From the NCBI GenBank assembly GCA_005883625.1, contig VBDU01000074.1, positions 1-64,000 of the forward strand: a stretch of DNA of 64,000 nucleotides, read 5' to 3'. The notes under the pieces are model-generated. The model was not told the origin of the DNA. It did no database searches and was given only the letters and a program-made list of their open reading frames with translations. The translations under genes and the position numbers were made by a program. Source of the DNA: Chloroflexota bacterium (lineage in GTDB: Bacteria; Chloroflexota; Limnocylindria; P2-11E). This document shows, in pieces, positions 6,344 through 14,846 of the stretch (the first letter of the stretch is position 1; every line of letters begins with the position of its first letter).

Positions 6344-8374
6344 TCAGGTCGCGAGAGCGCGATCGGCGAGCCAACGGATCCGCGCGAAGAGCCAGGCGAG
6401 GACGTAGAGCGCCGCGACGACGAGCACGAGGTCCTGGTAGCCGATGACGAGCGCCGCGTATTCGAGCACGCCACCGCACATCGCGCCGAGGATGTTCGAT
6501 GCGAACGCGGCGTCGGCCTCCCGCGTCTCGCGGAAGGATCCGGTGAACACGAGGTTCGCGAAGAAGATCGGCGCGAACGCGATGGCCGACGCGAGCAGAT
6601 AGCGGAGCGCCGGCGGATCGACGAGCAGCGCGGCGGGCGGCAGCAGGAACGCGAGCGCGAGAGTCCCGAAGAGACCGGCGTAGGAGAACGCACGGGGCGC
6701 CCGCCAGCGGAACTGCACCGCGATCGCGAGGAGCACGCTCGCGAGGATCGCGGCGATGACCAGCGCGTTGACGTACCAGGTCGTGCCGAAGAGCAGGCTG
6801 AAGGTCACGAGGCTCCGCGTCTCGAGGAGCAGGAACGCGGCGCCGAGGACGAAGAAGTGGAGGCTGAAGCTCCCGGCGGGGACACGCGCGTAGCGCGCGC
6901 TTCCGGCGACGAGGACGAGCGCGAAAACGAGGAGCAGCGTGAGCGCGACGACGTACTGCGGCTTCACGCCCGGGTCGCGCAGGTACGGCAGCGGCCAGTC
7001 GTCCGTCGTCGGACGGGGAGCCGCGGCGACCGTGGCCGCGCTTGGCCGCGACCACCCCGACGGCGCTGGGTCGATGGCCGCCACGGGCTGCCCGCTCGCG
7101 ATGACGACCGACGCCACGGCGTGTCCCGGGAAGGAACGGATGAGGGGCGGTCGGCCGAAGACGTCATCGAGCATCCGCGAATACCGGTCGACGAGCCACT
7201 GCTCGCGGTAGTAGTTGTAGAGGACGAAGACGCCACCGGGCGCGAGATGGTCGCGCGCCGCCGCGAACGCCTCCTCCGTGAAGAGGAACGATTCCAGACG
7301 CAGGTTCGCCGTCGTCGTGACGAGGGTGAGGGAGTCGGTCTGCGCGAAGATGACGAGGTCGAATCGGTCGGTCGTGCGGCGAAGGAAGTTGCGACCGTCG
7401 TCGATCGTCACCGCGACGCGAGGATCCGCGTACGGCTGATCGGGATGCCGCGCCACGCCGATCCGCTGGATCTCCGGGTCGATCTCGACCGCGCGGACGC
7501 TTCCGACGTCGTGCGAGAGGGCGACCGCCGTGTCCGTCCCTGAGCCGGCGCCGATGATGAGCGCGCGATCGAAGCGCTTGCCGGGGAGCAGCTTGTAGAC
7601 CTCGTCGTAGTACGGCTCCATCGTCGGGTTCCGCTGAGCCACGGGCCACATCGCCTGGTGCGGGATCCCATTGACCGCGATCGCCTGCGCGCCGTTCTCG
7701 GGCGTGTACACCGTGATCCGGTAATACGGCGAATACAGATCGCCGCGGACCTGATCGAGCACCGCGAGGCCGATGACCGCGCCCAGGGCCGCGAAACCGA
7801 GGGCGGTGGCCAGCGTCGGCCGCCGTCGCTCCGTCTGGACGAGCAGCAGCGCCGCGAGAAGGGCGAACCACACGAGCGGCGGCGTGTCGAGCGCCGAGAG
7901 CGCGGCGAAGCCCGCCACACCCGCGATCGAGCCGAGGATGTCGAAGGAGTACGCGCGCAGCGGCGGCATGGAGGCGAGGAGCGGTCCGAGCGGGAGCGCG
8001 AAGCCGGCCATCGCCGCGGTCACGAGCAGGACGACGCCGCCGAGCACCGCGACGTCGACCTCGACCTGGCGGCCCTCGCTGAACCCGAGGAAGACCTCGC
8101 CGCCGCGCTGCACCGGTATCCAGGCGTTCAGCTGGTTCGAGAAGACGAGCGCGACGAGCGCGAGCAAGGGGATGGAGCCGACCCACGGACCGATATCGGG
8201 CCGGCGCCGGCTCAACAGGATCCCGACGCCGATCCCGAGGAAGCTCGCGATAAGGACGAAGTTGTTGAAGAAGCCCACGTAGACGAGCTGAGCGGGGATC
8301 CAGCGGATCAGGAGAAGCTCTGTGAAGAGGAGTGTCGCGCTCGTCAGGACGAGGCGCGTCTCGGGACGCGTCAC
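6344..8374 (-). CDS. Membrane-embedded spermidine-synthase-like methyltransferase-fold protein
   Basis: The 676-residue protein has an N-terminal bundle of about six membrane helices, a soluble Rossmann domain at residues about 205-420, and a C-terminal bundle of about six more helices. The soluble part resembles spermidine synthase: YSPYYRITVY, the nucleotide loop LIIGAGSGTDTAVAL, VRAVEIDPEI, DDGRNFL and FDLVIFAQTDSL. This fused membrane type is widespread and its chemistry is unproven. GTG at 8374 overlaps the stop of the upstream gene (GTGA). The longer open frame towards 8785 is the other-frame shadow of neighbouring genes. Confidence 0.85.
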   Translation of the reverse strand: MTRPETRLVLTSATLLFTELLLIRWIPAQLVYVGFFNNFVLIASFLGIGVGILLSRRRPDIGPWVGSIPLLALVALVFSNQLNAWIPVQRGGEVFLGFSEGRQVEVDVAVLGGVVLLVTAAMAGFALPLGPLLASMPPLRAYSFDILGSIAGVAGFAALSALDTPPLVWFALLAALLLVQTERRRPTLATALGFAALGAVIGLAVLDQVRGDLYSPYYRITVYTPENGAQAIAVNGIPHQAMWPVAQRNPTMEPYYDEVYKLLPGKRFDRALIIGAGSGTDTAVALSHDVGSVRAVEIDPEIQRIGVARHPDQPYADPRVAVTIDDGRNFLRRTTDRFDLVIFAQTDSLTLVTTTANLRLESFLFTEEAFAAARDHLAPGGVFVLYNYYREQWLVDRYSRMLDDVFGRPPLIRSFPGHAVASVVIASGQPVAAIDPAPSGWSRPSAATVAAAPRPTTDDWPLPYLRDPGVKPQYVVALTLLLVFALVLVAGSARYARVPAGSFSLHFFVLGAAFLLLETRSLVTFSLLFGTTWYVNALVIAAILASVLLAIAVQFRWRAPRAFSYAGLFGTLALAFLLPPAALLVDPPALRYLLASAIAFAPIFFANLVFTGSFRETREADAAFASNILGAMCGGVLEYAALVIGYQDLVLVVAALYVLAWLFARIRWLADRALAT

Positions 8375-8823
8375 TCGCCCCTTTGGAGCCACAGCGTTAC
8401 CGCGAGCACGATGAGCCACGCACCAAGCACGACCCGCAGCGGCAGGTCCGGGGGGCTCATCGGGATCCCGGTGAGCGCGTAGAAGCCGACGAGCGCGAAG
8501 CACGCGACCGCGAGGCCCATGGTCACTGCGCCGAGGACGCGCGGCAGGACCGCCGTCTCGACCCATATCTTCCCGACGGTCCACCACCAGATCGCGCGCA
8601 CGAACAGCGCGGCGGGGATGAGGTCGAAGCTCGCGCTCGCGCCGATGCCGATCGTGACGACCGCGGTGCCGGCGATGGTCCCGAGGACGGCGCCGGACTG
8701 CCGCACTGCGAGATGCCGGACGTGGAGCGTGGCGAGCACAGGCAGCAGCAGACCATAGGCGAGCGCGCTGAGCGAGAAGTACCAATTCGGGTAGAACCCG
8801 GGGCCGAATGCCGTGGTCGCCAC
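8371..8823 (-). CDS. Small integral membrane protein
   Basis: The frame codes for about 150 residues with four or five hydrophobic helices (WYFSLSALAYGLLLPVLATL, TAVVTIGIGASASFDLIPA, VTMGLAVACFALVGFYAL, LRVVLGAWLIVLAVTLWL). I could not assign a family. The GTG at 8823 is the first usual start codon after the upstream gene's stop. The frame is open and hydrophobic for some 20 more codons upstream (AAVWAAVAGVSHV), so the true start may lie nearer 8890 and use an unusual codon. It sits between the 3-hydroxyacyl-CoA dehydrogenase and the spermidine-synthase-like protein and is cotranscribed with them. Confidence 0.6.
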   Translation of the reverse strand: MATTAFGPGFYPNWYFSLSALAYGLLLPVLATLHVRHLAVRQSGAVLGTIAGTAVVTIGIGASASFDLIPAALFVRAIWWWTVGKIWVETAVLPRVLGAVTMGLAVACFALVGFYALTGIPMSPPDLPLRVVLGAWLIVLAVTLWLQRGE

Positions 8824-8888
8824 ATGGGATACACCCGCAACGGCGGCCCAGACCGCGGCCCGGCGCGTCGCGGCGCGCTCGTGCGCGT

Positions 8889-9761
8889 CTAGGACTTGCG
8901 CTTCCCCTGCTCGTCGTACTCGTAGAAGCCCTTGCCGCTCTTCGTGCCGAGGCGGCCCGCGAGGACCATGCGGCGGAGGAGCGACGGCGGCGCCATGTTC
9001 GGGTCGCGGAACTCGTCGAAGAAGATCTCCGCGACGTGGAGGTTGATGTCGAGGCCGGTGTAGTCGAGCAGCTCGAACGGTCCCATCGGGTGGCCGAGCC
9101 CGAGCTTCACCGCCTGGTCGATGTCTTCCTTCGTCGCCACACCCTGCTCGAGCGCGCGGATCGCACCGAGGAGGTAGGGGACCATGAGGCGGTTCACGAT
9201 GAAACCGGTCGTGTCCTTGCAGACGACCGGGGTCTTCCCGATCTTCGTCACGAATTCGCGCAGCGTGCCGATGGTCTCGTCGCTCGTCGTGAGCCCCTTG
9301 ACGATCTCGACGAGCTTCATGATCACCGGTGGGTTGAAGAAGTGGAGCCCGGCGAAGCGGTCGGGGCGCGTCGTCGCCGCGGCCATTTCCACGATCGTGA
9401 GGCTCGAGGTATTCGAGCAGAAGATCGTCGTCGGCGGGCAAGCCGCGTCGAGCTCCGCGAAGACCTTCTTCTTCGGGCCCATCTCCTCGACGATGGCCTC
9501 GATGACGAGGTCGCGGTCCCGAAAGTCGGCGAGCGAGAGCGTGCCGCGCATCCGGCCGCGAGCCGCTTTCGCGTCGGCCTCGCTGGCGCGCCCGCTCTTC
9601 ACGAGTCGCGCGAGCGAGCCGTCCACGCGCTGGAAGCCCTTGTCGATGAAGGCTTGGTCGACCTCTCGAACGAGCGTGTCGAGGCCGGCGTGCGCGCACA
9701 CCTGCGCGATCCCCGAGCCCATCTGACCGAAGCCCACGACACCGACGCGTTGGATCGACAC
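8889..9761 (-). CDS. 3-Hydroxyacyl-CoA dehydrogenase (PaaH/Hbd type)
   Basis: A 290-residue short-form 3-hydroxyacyl-CoA dehydrogenase. The NAD-binding Rossmann motif is VGVVGFGQMGSGIAQV at residues about 5-20, followed by the substrate domain with IFCSNTSSLTI, FAGLHFFNPPVIMKLVEIV, GFIVNRLMVPYL and the C-terminal KSGKGFYEYD. It oxidises 3-hydroxyacyl-CoA to 3-oxoacyl-CoA in fatty acid or aromatic degradation. GTG at 9761 is chosen because GGGAGGG lies just upstream; the longer frame to 9875 adds unrelated residues. It heads the seven-gene operon that ends at 2169. Confidence 0.92.
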   Translation of the reverse strand: MSIQRVGVVGFGQMGSGIAQVCAHAGLDTLVREVDQAFIDKGFQRVDGSLARLVKSGRASEADAKAARGRMRGTLSLADFRDRDLVIEAIVEEMGPKKKVFAELDAACPPTTIFCSNTSSLTIVEMAAATTRPDRFAGLHFFNPPVIMKLVEIVKGLTTSDETIGTLREFVTKIGKTPVVCKDTTGFIVNRLMVPYLLGAIRALEQGVATKEDIDQAVKLGLGHPMGPFELLDYTGLDINLHVAEIFFDEFRDPNMAPPSLLRRMVLAGRLGTKSGKGFYEYDEQGKRKS

Positions 9762-9788
9762 GCCCGTCCCTCCCGTTGAAGTCGGGAC

Positions 9789-9794
9789 AGCATA
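9789..9794 (-). promoter_or_regulatory. Candidate -10 box (TATGCT) for the 9761 operon
   Basis: TATGCT on the minus strand lies 27 bases upstream of GTG 9761, with GGGAGGG between. This would give a normal short leader with a Shine-Dalgarno site, unlike the leaderless pattern elsewhere. No convincing -35 was seen. Confidence 0.35.
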
Positions 9795-9798
9795 TGTC

Positions 9799-9848
9799 GA
9801 GGGGGCCTCGCCCCAGGTCGAGGTGGCTCCGCCCCCTCGGACCCCCGC
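9799..9848. repeat. Dispersed G-rich palindromic repeat, copy A (intergenic)
   Basis: GAGGGGGC at 9799-9806 pairs with GCCCCCTC at 9831-9838. Read on the minus strand, the element contains GGGGGTCCGAGGGGGC followed by GGAGCC, the core shared with copies at 17066, 31505, 35274, 36155 and 59948. It lies in the divergent promoter gap between the 9761 operon and molybdenum hydroxylase cluster 1. Confidence 0.55.
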
Positions 9849-9853
9849 GCGAC

Positions 9854-9859
9854 TAGCAT
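9854..9859 (+). promoter_or_regulatory. Probable leaderless -10 box (TAGCAT)
   Basis: TAGCAT ends six bases before the GTG start at 9866, leaving no room for a ribosome binding site. The same spacing is seen at a dozen other starts in this window. Confidence 0.45.
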
Positions 9860-9865
9860 TCGTCC

Positions 9866-10381
9866 GTGCCCCCAACGATCGACCGCCGCGGTGCCGCGTT
9901 GCGCGGCCCGAGCGCGGTCGATGTCGCGCTCGAGGTGAACGGTGAGCGCGTCGTCGTCCACGTGCCCCCGCGGCGGACGCTCCTGGACGCGCTCCGCGAG
10001 CAGCTCGGCCTCACGGGGACGAAGAAGGTGTGCGACGAGGGGACCTGCGGCGCGTGCACCGTCCTCGTCGACGGACGCCCGGTCTATTCGTGCCTGACGC
10101 TCGCGATCGCGTGCGAGAACAGGCGCGTGGAGACGATCGAGGGGCTCGCGAAGGACGGTGAGCTGCATCCGGTCCAACGCGCGTTCGTCGACACGGACGC
10201 GTTCCAGTGCGGGTTCTGCACCCCGGGGCAGGTCATGTCGATCGTCGCGCTGCTCCGCACGGTCCCTCAGCCGACGGAGGACGACGTGAAGCGCGCGGTC
10301 GCGGGGAACCTCTGCCGCTGCGGCGCCTACCCGAACATCGTCGCCGCGGGCGTCTCGGCCGGGAGGCGAAAGCGAACGTGA
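9866..10381 (+). CDS. Molybdenum hydroxylase cluster 1, [2Fe-2S] subunit
   Basis: A 171-residue (2Fe-2S) protein of the CoxS/XdhC-small/PaoA family. The plant-type ferredoxin cluster is ligated by CDEGTCGACTV and a following SCLTLA Cys (residues about 57-78), and the second cluster by CGFCTPGQVMS and NLCRCGAYPNI (about 113-155). It passes electrons from the Mo site to the FAD subunit. There is no Tat signal, so this enzyme is cytoplasmic, unlike cluster 2. Its stop overlaps the Mo-subunit start (GTGA). About 20 N-terminal residues precede the domain, and the start is supported by the TAGCAT box. Confidence 0.92.
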   Translation: MPPTIDRRGAALRGPSAVDVALEVNGERVVVHVPPRRTLLDALREQLGLTGTKKVCDEGTCGACTVLVDGRPVYSCLTLAIACENRRVETIEGLAKDGELHPVQRAFVDTDAFQCGFCTPGQVMSIVALLRTVPQPTEDDVKRAVAGNLCRCGAYPNIVAAGVSAGRRKRT

Positions 10382-12666
10382 CGCGGATCCTGAAGTCGAT
10401 CGAGGAGTTCGAGGGCGAGGTCAGCGAGTCCCTCGTCATCGTCGACGGCCACGACCTGCCACCGGCCCGCCACGACGGCGGATCGCCCGAGATCGGGCGG
10501 TCGCGGCGGCGCATCGACGCGACCCAGCGCGTGACCGGCCGCGCGCGCTACACCCAGGACCTCTACCTCGCGGGCATGCTCCACGCCCGCATCCTCCGCA
10601 GCCCGCACGCACGCGCGCGCGTGCGGCGCATCGACACCAAGCGCGCCGAAGCGCTCCCCGGGGTGCGCGGCGTCCTGCACCGCTTCAACACGCCGAAGAC
10701 GCCGTTCCGCGGCGACGACGTGATCTTCCGCGAGGAGGTGCGCTTCGTCGGCGAGGAGGTCTGCGCGGTCGCGGCGGACGACGAGGACACGGCGCGCGAG
10801 GCGCTCGCGCTCATCGAGGTCGACTACGAGCGGCTGCCGCACGTCGTGGACCTCGAGGAGGCGCTCGGGGACGTGGCGCCGCAGCTGGAGAGCGACGGCA
10901 ACGTGAGCGAGAGCGGCTCGCACAAGCGCGGTGACACGAAGCGCGCGCTGAAGGAGGCCGACGTCGCCGTCGACGTGACCTATCGCACGTCCACGCAGCT
11001 GCACAACGCGCTCGAGACGCACGGCGCGGTCGCGTTGTACGACGGCGAGATGCTGACGGTCTGGGAGTCGACGCAGCACGTCTTCGGCGTCCGGACCGGC
11101 CTCAAGAACGCGCTGAAGCTGCCGTACTCGCGGATCCGCGTCATCTGCGACTACATGGGCGGCGGCTTCGGGGCGAAGAACGGCGTGGGGAAGTACACGA
11201 TCGTCGCCTCGCTCTTCGCGATGCGCTTCGGAAAGGCGGTGCGCTGCGTCCTCACGCGCGACGAGGAGAATCTCGCCGCCGGCAACCGCTCGGCGACCCT
11301 GCAGCAGCTCAGGCTCGGCGCGAAGGGCGGCCGCATCACCGCGATCGAGCACACGTCGTGGTCGAACTCCGGCCAGGGAAAGTGGATCGCGAACCCGACC
11401 GGCCCGACGAACACGCTCTACGAGGTCGCGAACGTGAACACGCGCTCGTACAAGGTCGTGACGAACGCCGGCTCCCTCTCCGCGTTCCGCGCGCCCGGCT
11501 ACGTGGAGGGCGCGTTCGCGCTCGAGAGCGCGATCGACGAGCTCGCCGAAGCCGCGGGCGTCGATCCGCTCACGCTCCGCCGCCGGCACGCCGGCGCCGG
11601 TAAGGATCCGATCACCGGCAATCGGTACTCCGACAAGCATCTGCTGGAGTGCTACCGGATCGGGGCCAAGGAGATCGGCTGGGATCGCCGCCGTGCGGGC
11701 GGCACGCGCGGCTCGGCGCCTCATCGCCGGCGCGGCATCGGCATGGCGTCGCAGATCTGGGGCGGCGGCGGGGGCCCGCCGGCGTACGCGACCGTGCACG
11801 TCGACCCGGACGGCTCGGTCGTCCTCACCGCGGGAACGCAGGACATCGGCACCGGGACGCGCACCGTCCTCGCGCAGATCTGTGCCGACGAGCTCGGCGT
11901 CGAGCTCGACGACGTGCGCGTGCAGATCGGCGACAGCGCGGGGCCGTTCGGGCCGATGTCGGCCGGCTCGATGACCCTCGCGTCGGTCGGGCCCGCCGTG
12001 CGGCTCGCCGCACACGACGCGCGCGAGCAGCTGCTCGGCGCCGCGGCGGGCGTGCTCGAGACACCAAAGGCGGAGCTGCGGCTCGAGGCGGGCGCGATCG
12101 TCAGCAAGGGGGCGCGCACCCCGCTCGGCGAAGTGCTCGGCAAGGTGGACAACAACACAGTGATCGGCAAGGGGATCCGCTTCCCGAACGCCGACGACCT
12201 CGCGCAGAAGACGTTCAGCGCGCAGTTCGCCGAGGTCGAAGTCGACGTCAGGACGGGCGAGATATTCGTCGAGCGCATCGTCGCGGCGCTCGACGTCGGC
12301 CGAATCGTGAACCCGTTGACGGCGGCCTCGCAGGTCGAGGGCGGCGTCATCCAGGGGATCGGGTTCGCGCTGTCGGAGGAGCGGATCGTCGATCGCGCGC
12401 TCGGCCGCGTGATGAGCGGCAACCTCGAGGGCTACAAGGTGCCGACGGTGAAGGACGTCCCGACGATCGTCGTCAAGTTCGTGGACCGGCCCGACCGGCG
12501 CGCGAACAACCTCGGCGCGAAAGGCCTCGGCGAGCCGCCGATCATCCCCACGGCGGCCGCGATCGCGAACGCCGTCGCGAATGCGACGGGCGCGCGCGTA
12601 CGTCACTCGCCGCTCACGCGCGCCCGGGTGCTCGAGGCGCTGGCGCTCGCCGGGATCCGCGATTGA
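10378..12666 (+). CDS. Molybdenum hydroxylase cluster 1, molybdopterin-binding subunit
   Basis: The 762-residue protein is the large subunit of a xanthine dehydrogenase-superfamily enzyme. The Moco-binding glycine motif is GGGFGAKNGVGKY, the substrate-site loop is SAFRAPGYVEGAFALE, and the catalytic Glu lies in GLGEPPIIPTAAAIANA near the C-terminus. The loop lacks the Cys of CO dehydrogenase (AYxCSFR) and instead resembles the MRAPGE-type loop of YagR/PaoC aldehyde oxidoreductases, so it is a hydroxylase or aldehyde oxidase of unknown substrate rather than a CO dehydrogenase. GTG at 10378 overlaps the preceding stop by four bases; its own stop overlaps the FAD gene start (TTGA). Confidence 0.92.
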   Translation: MTRILKSIEEFEGEVSESLVIVDGHDLPPARHDGGSPEIGRSRRRIDATQRVTGRARYTQDLYLAGMLHARILRSPHARARVRRIDTKRAEALPGVRGVLHRFNTPKTPFRGDDVIFREEVRFVGEEVCAVAADDEDTAREALALIEVDYERLPHVVDLEEALGDVAPQLESDGNVSESGSHKRGDTKRALKEADVAVDVTYRTSTQLHNALETHGAVALYDGEMLTVWESTQHVFGVRTGLKNALKLPYSRIRVICDYMGGGFGAKNGVGKYTIVASLFAMRFGKAVRCVLTRDEENLAAGNRSATLQQLRLGAKGGRITAIEHTSWSNSGQGKWIANPTGPTNTLYEVANVNTRSYKVVTNAGSLSAFRAPGYVEGAFALESAIDELAEAAGVDPLTLRRRHAGAGKDPITGNRYSDKHLLECYRIGAKEIGWDRRRAGGTRGSAPHRRRGIGMASQIWGGGGGPPAYATVHVDPDGSVVLTAGTQDIGTGTRTVLAQICADELGVELDDVRVQIGDSAGPFGPMSAGSMTLASVGPAVRLAAHDAREQLLGAAAGVLETPKAELRLEAGAIVSKGARTPLGEVLGKVDNNTVIGKGIRFPNADDLAQKTFSAQFAEVEVDVRTGEIFVERIVAALDVGRIVNPLTAASQVEGGVIQGIGFALSEERIVDRALGRVMSGNLEGYKVPTVKDVPTIVVKFVDRPDRRANNLGAKGLGEPPIIPTAAAIANAVANATGARVRHSPLTRARVLEALALAGIRD

Positions 12667-13634
12667 ACGCGTTCTCGTACGTCCGGCCGCGCACCCTGTC
12701 GGACGGCCTGCGCCTGCTGCGCAGCGGTGCCTCGGCGCTCGCCGGGGGCACCGATCTCCTCGGGCTCATGAAGGACGGGCTCGCCAGGCCCGAGCTCCTC
12801 GTCGACCTCACCGGCATCGAGGGCCTGCGTGGCTGGTCGCGAGCGAAGGGGAAGGGCCTGCGCATCGGCGCGCTCACGCCGCTCGTCGAGCTCGAGGAGG
12901 CGGAGGAGCTCCATCGCGCGATGCCGATCCTCCGCGAATCGCTCCGCGACGCGGCGACGCTGCAGCTGCGGACGATGGGGACGGTCGGCGGCAACCTCCT
13001 GCAGCGCAACCGCTGCTGGTACTTCCGCGACCAGGCGACGGCGTGCTGGCTGAAGGGCGGGACGAAGTGCTTCGCCGTCGAGGGTGAGAACCGCCTTCAC
13101 GCGATCCTCGGCGCGCACGAATGCGTCGCGGTCGCTCCGTCGGATCTCGTGCCGGCGCTCATCGCGTACGACGCCGAGATCGCGCTGGCCAGCTCGCGCG
13201 GCCGGCGCACGATGAAGCTCGCCGACCTCTACGTCGCGCCGCACGGGCGCGAGCGGCGTGAGCACGTGCTCCGCCCCGGCGAGCTGATCACCGAGGTACG
13301 CGTGAGCGAGAGCGCGCTCGCGCGGAAGGGCGCGTTCCAGAAGGCGATGGAGCGCAAGGCCTGGAGCTTCGCGCTCGTGTCCGTCGCGGCGGCCGCGCGG
13401 ATCGAGCGCGGCGTCGCGCGCGACGTGCGGCTCGTCCTCGGCGGCGTCGCGCCCATCCCGTGGCGTGTCGTCGCCGCGGAGCGCGGGCTCGAGGGCTCGG
13501 GATTCGACGAGGCGGCCTGCGCCGAGGCCGCGGATCGCGCGCTGCAGGGCGCGGCCCCTCTTCGCGACAACGGCTACAAGCTCCCGCTCGCGCGCGAGCT
13601 CGTGCGCCGGACGTTGCGCTCGCTCGTCGTCTAA
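12663..13634 (+). CDS. Molybdenum hydroxylase cluster 1, FAD-binding subunit with Cys insertion
   Basis: The 323-residue protein begins NAFSYVRPRTLSDGLRLL and has the FAD pyrophosphate loop LAGGTDLLGLMKDG near residue 33 and TMGTVGGNLLQRN near 110. Directly after it comes a Cys-rich stretch with Cys at NRC, TAC, TKC and HEC, like the [4Fe-4S] insertion of PaoB and HcrB. This suggests an extra cluster in the electron path from FAD. The TTG start at 12663 overlaps the Mo-subunit stop (TTGA). A CO-dehydrogenase C-terminal domain follows (KAWSFALVSVAAAARI). Confidence 0.9.
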   Translation: MNAFSYVRPRTLSDGLRLLRSGASALAGGTDLLGLMKDGLARPELLVDLTGIEGLRGWSRAKGKGLRIGALTPLVELEEAEELHRAMPILRESLRDAATLQLRTMGTVGGNLLQRNRCWYFRDQATACWLKGGTKCFAVEGENRLHAILGAHECVAVAPSDLVPALIAYDAEIALASSRGRRTMKLADLYVAPHGRERREHVLRPGELITEVRVSESALARKGAFQKAMERKAWSFALVSVAAAARIERGVARDVRLVLGGVAPIPWRVVAAERGLEGSGFDEAACAEAADRALQGAAPLRDNGYKLPLARELVRRTLRSLVV

Positions 13635-14411
13635 GTGCCGACGAACGAGGAGCTCGTCCGCGCGATCGAGACCTCGTTCCACGTGTACGGGCCGCTCCCC
13701 GGGAAGGTCGAGCCGCTCCGCATCGCCGGCGTGCGCGGCCGGGTGACGCCGATCTCCCATCCGATCGCGAACCTCGTCGGCCTGGCCGACCTGGCGCCCG
13801 GCGCGGTCGAGACGACCGTCGACCAGGTGCGCGCCGCGTACGGCACGAAGGCGTTCGGCTGGGTCGTGGGTCCGCTCACGCGCCCGCGCGAGCTCGACGC
13901 GCGTCTCGCGTCCCGCGGCTTCTCAGGCCCAGAGGAGATCGCCGGAATGGCGCTCACCGACCTCGCGGCGCCGATCGCTGGCGGCGCCGCGAGCGTGCGC
14001 GAGGTCTCGCGCGAGGAGGCGCTCGCGCAATCCGAGATGGTCGGTCGGGCGTACGGCCTGTCGACCGAGGTCGCGCGGTTCTTTCTCGAGATCTATTTCG
14101 CGCCCGCGGGTCCACGCTGCCGGGGCTACTTCGCGTCCGTCGACGACCGGCCGGTGGCGTGGAGCTTTCTCGTGTACCTCGATCCGCCGCTCGTGCTGCT
14201 CGGTGGAGCGGGGACGCTTCCGGACCACCGCGGTCGCGGGCTCTACACGGCGCTCGTCGCGCGGCGACTGGCGGACGCGCGGGCCGATGGCCGGACCGCC
14301 GCGGTGATCCAGGCCGCCCGGGGAACGTCGGCGCCCATCTGCGCGAAGCTCGGCTTCAAGGAGCTCTGCGGCCTCGAGCTCTTCGTCGCGCCGAGCGCCC
14401 CGGAGACCTAG
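13635..14411 (+). CDS. GNAT-family N-acetyltransferase
   Basis: The 258-residue protein has an unrecognised N-terminal half and a C-terminal GNAT domain: LVLLGGAGTLPDHRGRGLYTALV contains the acetyl-CoA pyrophosphate loop (HRGRGL), and APICAKLGFKELCGLELF is the usual C-terminal strand. The start is GTG at 13635, immediately after the FAD-subunit stop, so it is the fourth gene of the cluster 1 operon. Its substrate is unknown; association with Mo hydroxylase genes may be only positional. Confidence 0.8.
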   Translation: MPTNEELVRAIETSFHVYGPLPGKVEPLRIAGVRGRVTPISHPIANLVGLADLAPGAVETTVDQVRAAYGTKAFGWVVGPLTRPRELDARLASRGFSGPEEIAGMALTDLAAPIAGGAASVREVSREEALAQSEMVGRAYGLSTEVARFFLEIYFAPAGPRCRGYFASVDDRPVAWSFLVYLDPPLVLLGGAGTLPDHRGRGLYTALVARRLADARADGRTAAVIQAARGTSAPICAKLGFKELCGLELFVAPSAPET

Positions 14412-14846
14412 ATGGCCGCGGTCCGACGGACGCCGCTCATGGTGGCGATCTGGCGCCTTCACCGCACGGCATTCCGCTTGAGCGGCGGTCGTCTCGGCGC
14501 GCGGATCAACGGGATGCCCGTCCTGCTCCTCACCACGCGCGGTCGCAAGAGCGGGCGTCCCAAGAGCGTCGCGCTGCAGTACGTGCCCGAGGGCGCCGGC
14601 TACGCGGTCATCGCGTCCTATGCGGGCGAGGATCGCGACCCGGCCTGGTGGCGCAACCTCAAGGTGCACCCTGAGGCGGAGGTGCTCATCGGAGGTAAGA
14701 CCGAGCGGATCCGAGCGCGCGAGATAGAGGGTCCGGATCGCGAGCGCCTCTGGCGGAAGGCCGCGGCGCTCTACCCCGGCTACGACGAATTCCGGAAGTG
14801 GACCGCGCGGCGGATCCCCGTCGTGCTGCTCGAACCGATCGCCTAG
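14412..14846 (+). CDS. Deazaflavin (F420)-dependent nitroreductase-family protein (DDN type)
   Basis: The 144-residue product matches the DDN/FDOR split-barrel pattern: VLLLTTRGRKSGRPKSVAL, YAVIASYAGEDRDPAWWRNL and HPEAEVLIGGKTERIRA. Family members reduce substrates with F420H2, or bind F420 or other flavins. It starts directly after the GNAT stop and ends four bases inside the convergent SRPBCC gene. Presence of an F420-type protein is a taxonomic hint (Actinomycetota, Chloroflexota and some others). Confidence 0.85.
   Translation: MAAVRRTPLMVAIWRLHRTAFRLSGGRLGARINGMPVLLLTTRGRKSGRPKSVALQYVPEGAGYAVIASYAGEDRDPAWWRNLKVHPEAEVLIGGKTERIRAREIEGPDRERLWRKAAALYPGYDEFRKWTARRIPVVLLEPIA

Noticed and set aside
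10378-12666. CO dehydrogenase (CoxL) annotation for cluster 1
   Set aside because: The loop lacks AYxCSFR (form I) and AYRGAGR (form II), so calling it CODH would be unjustified.
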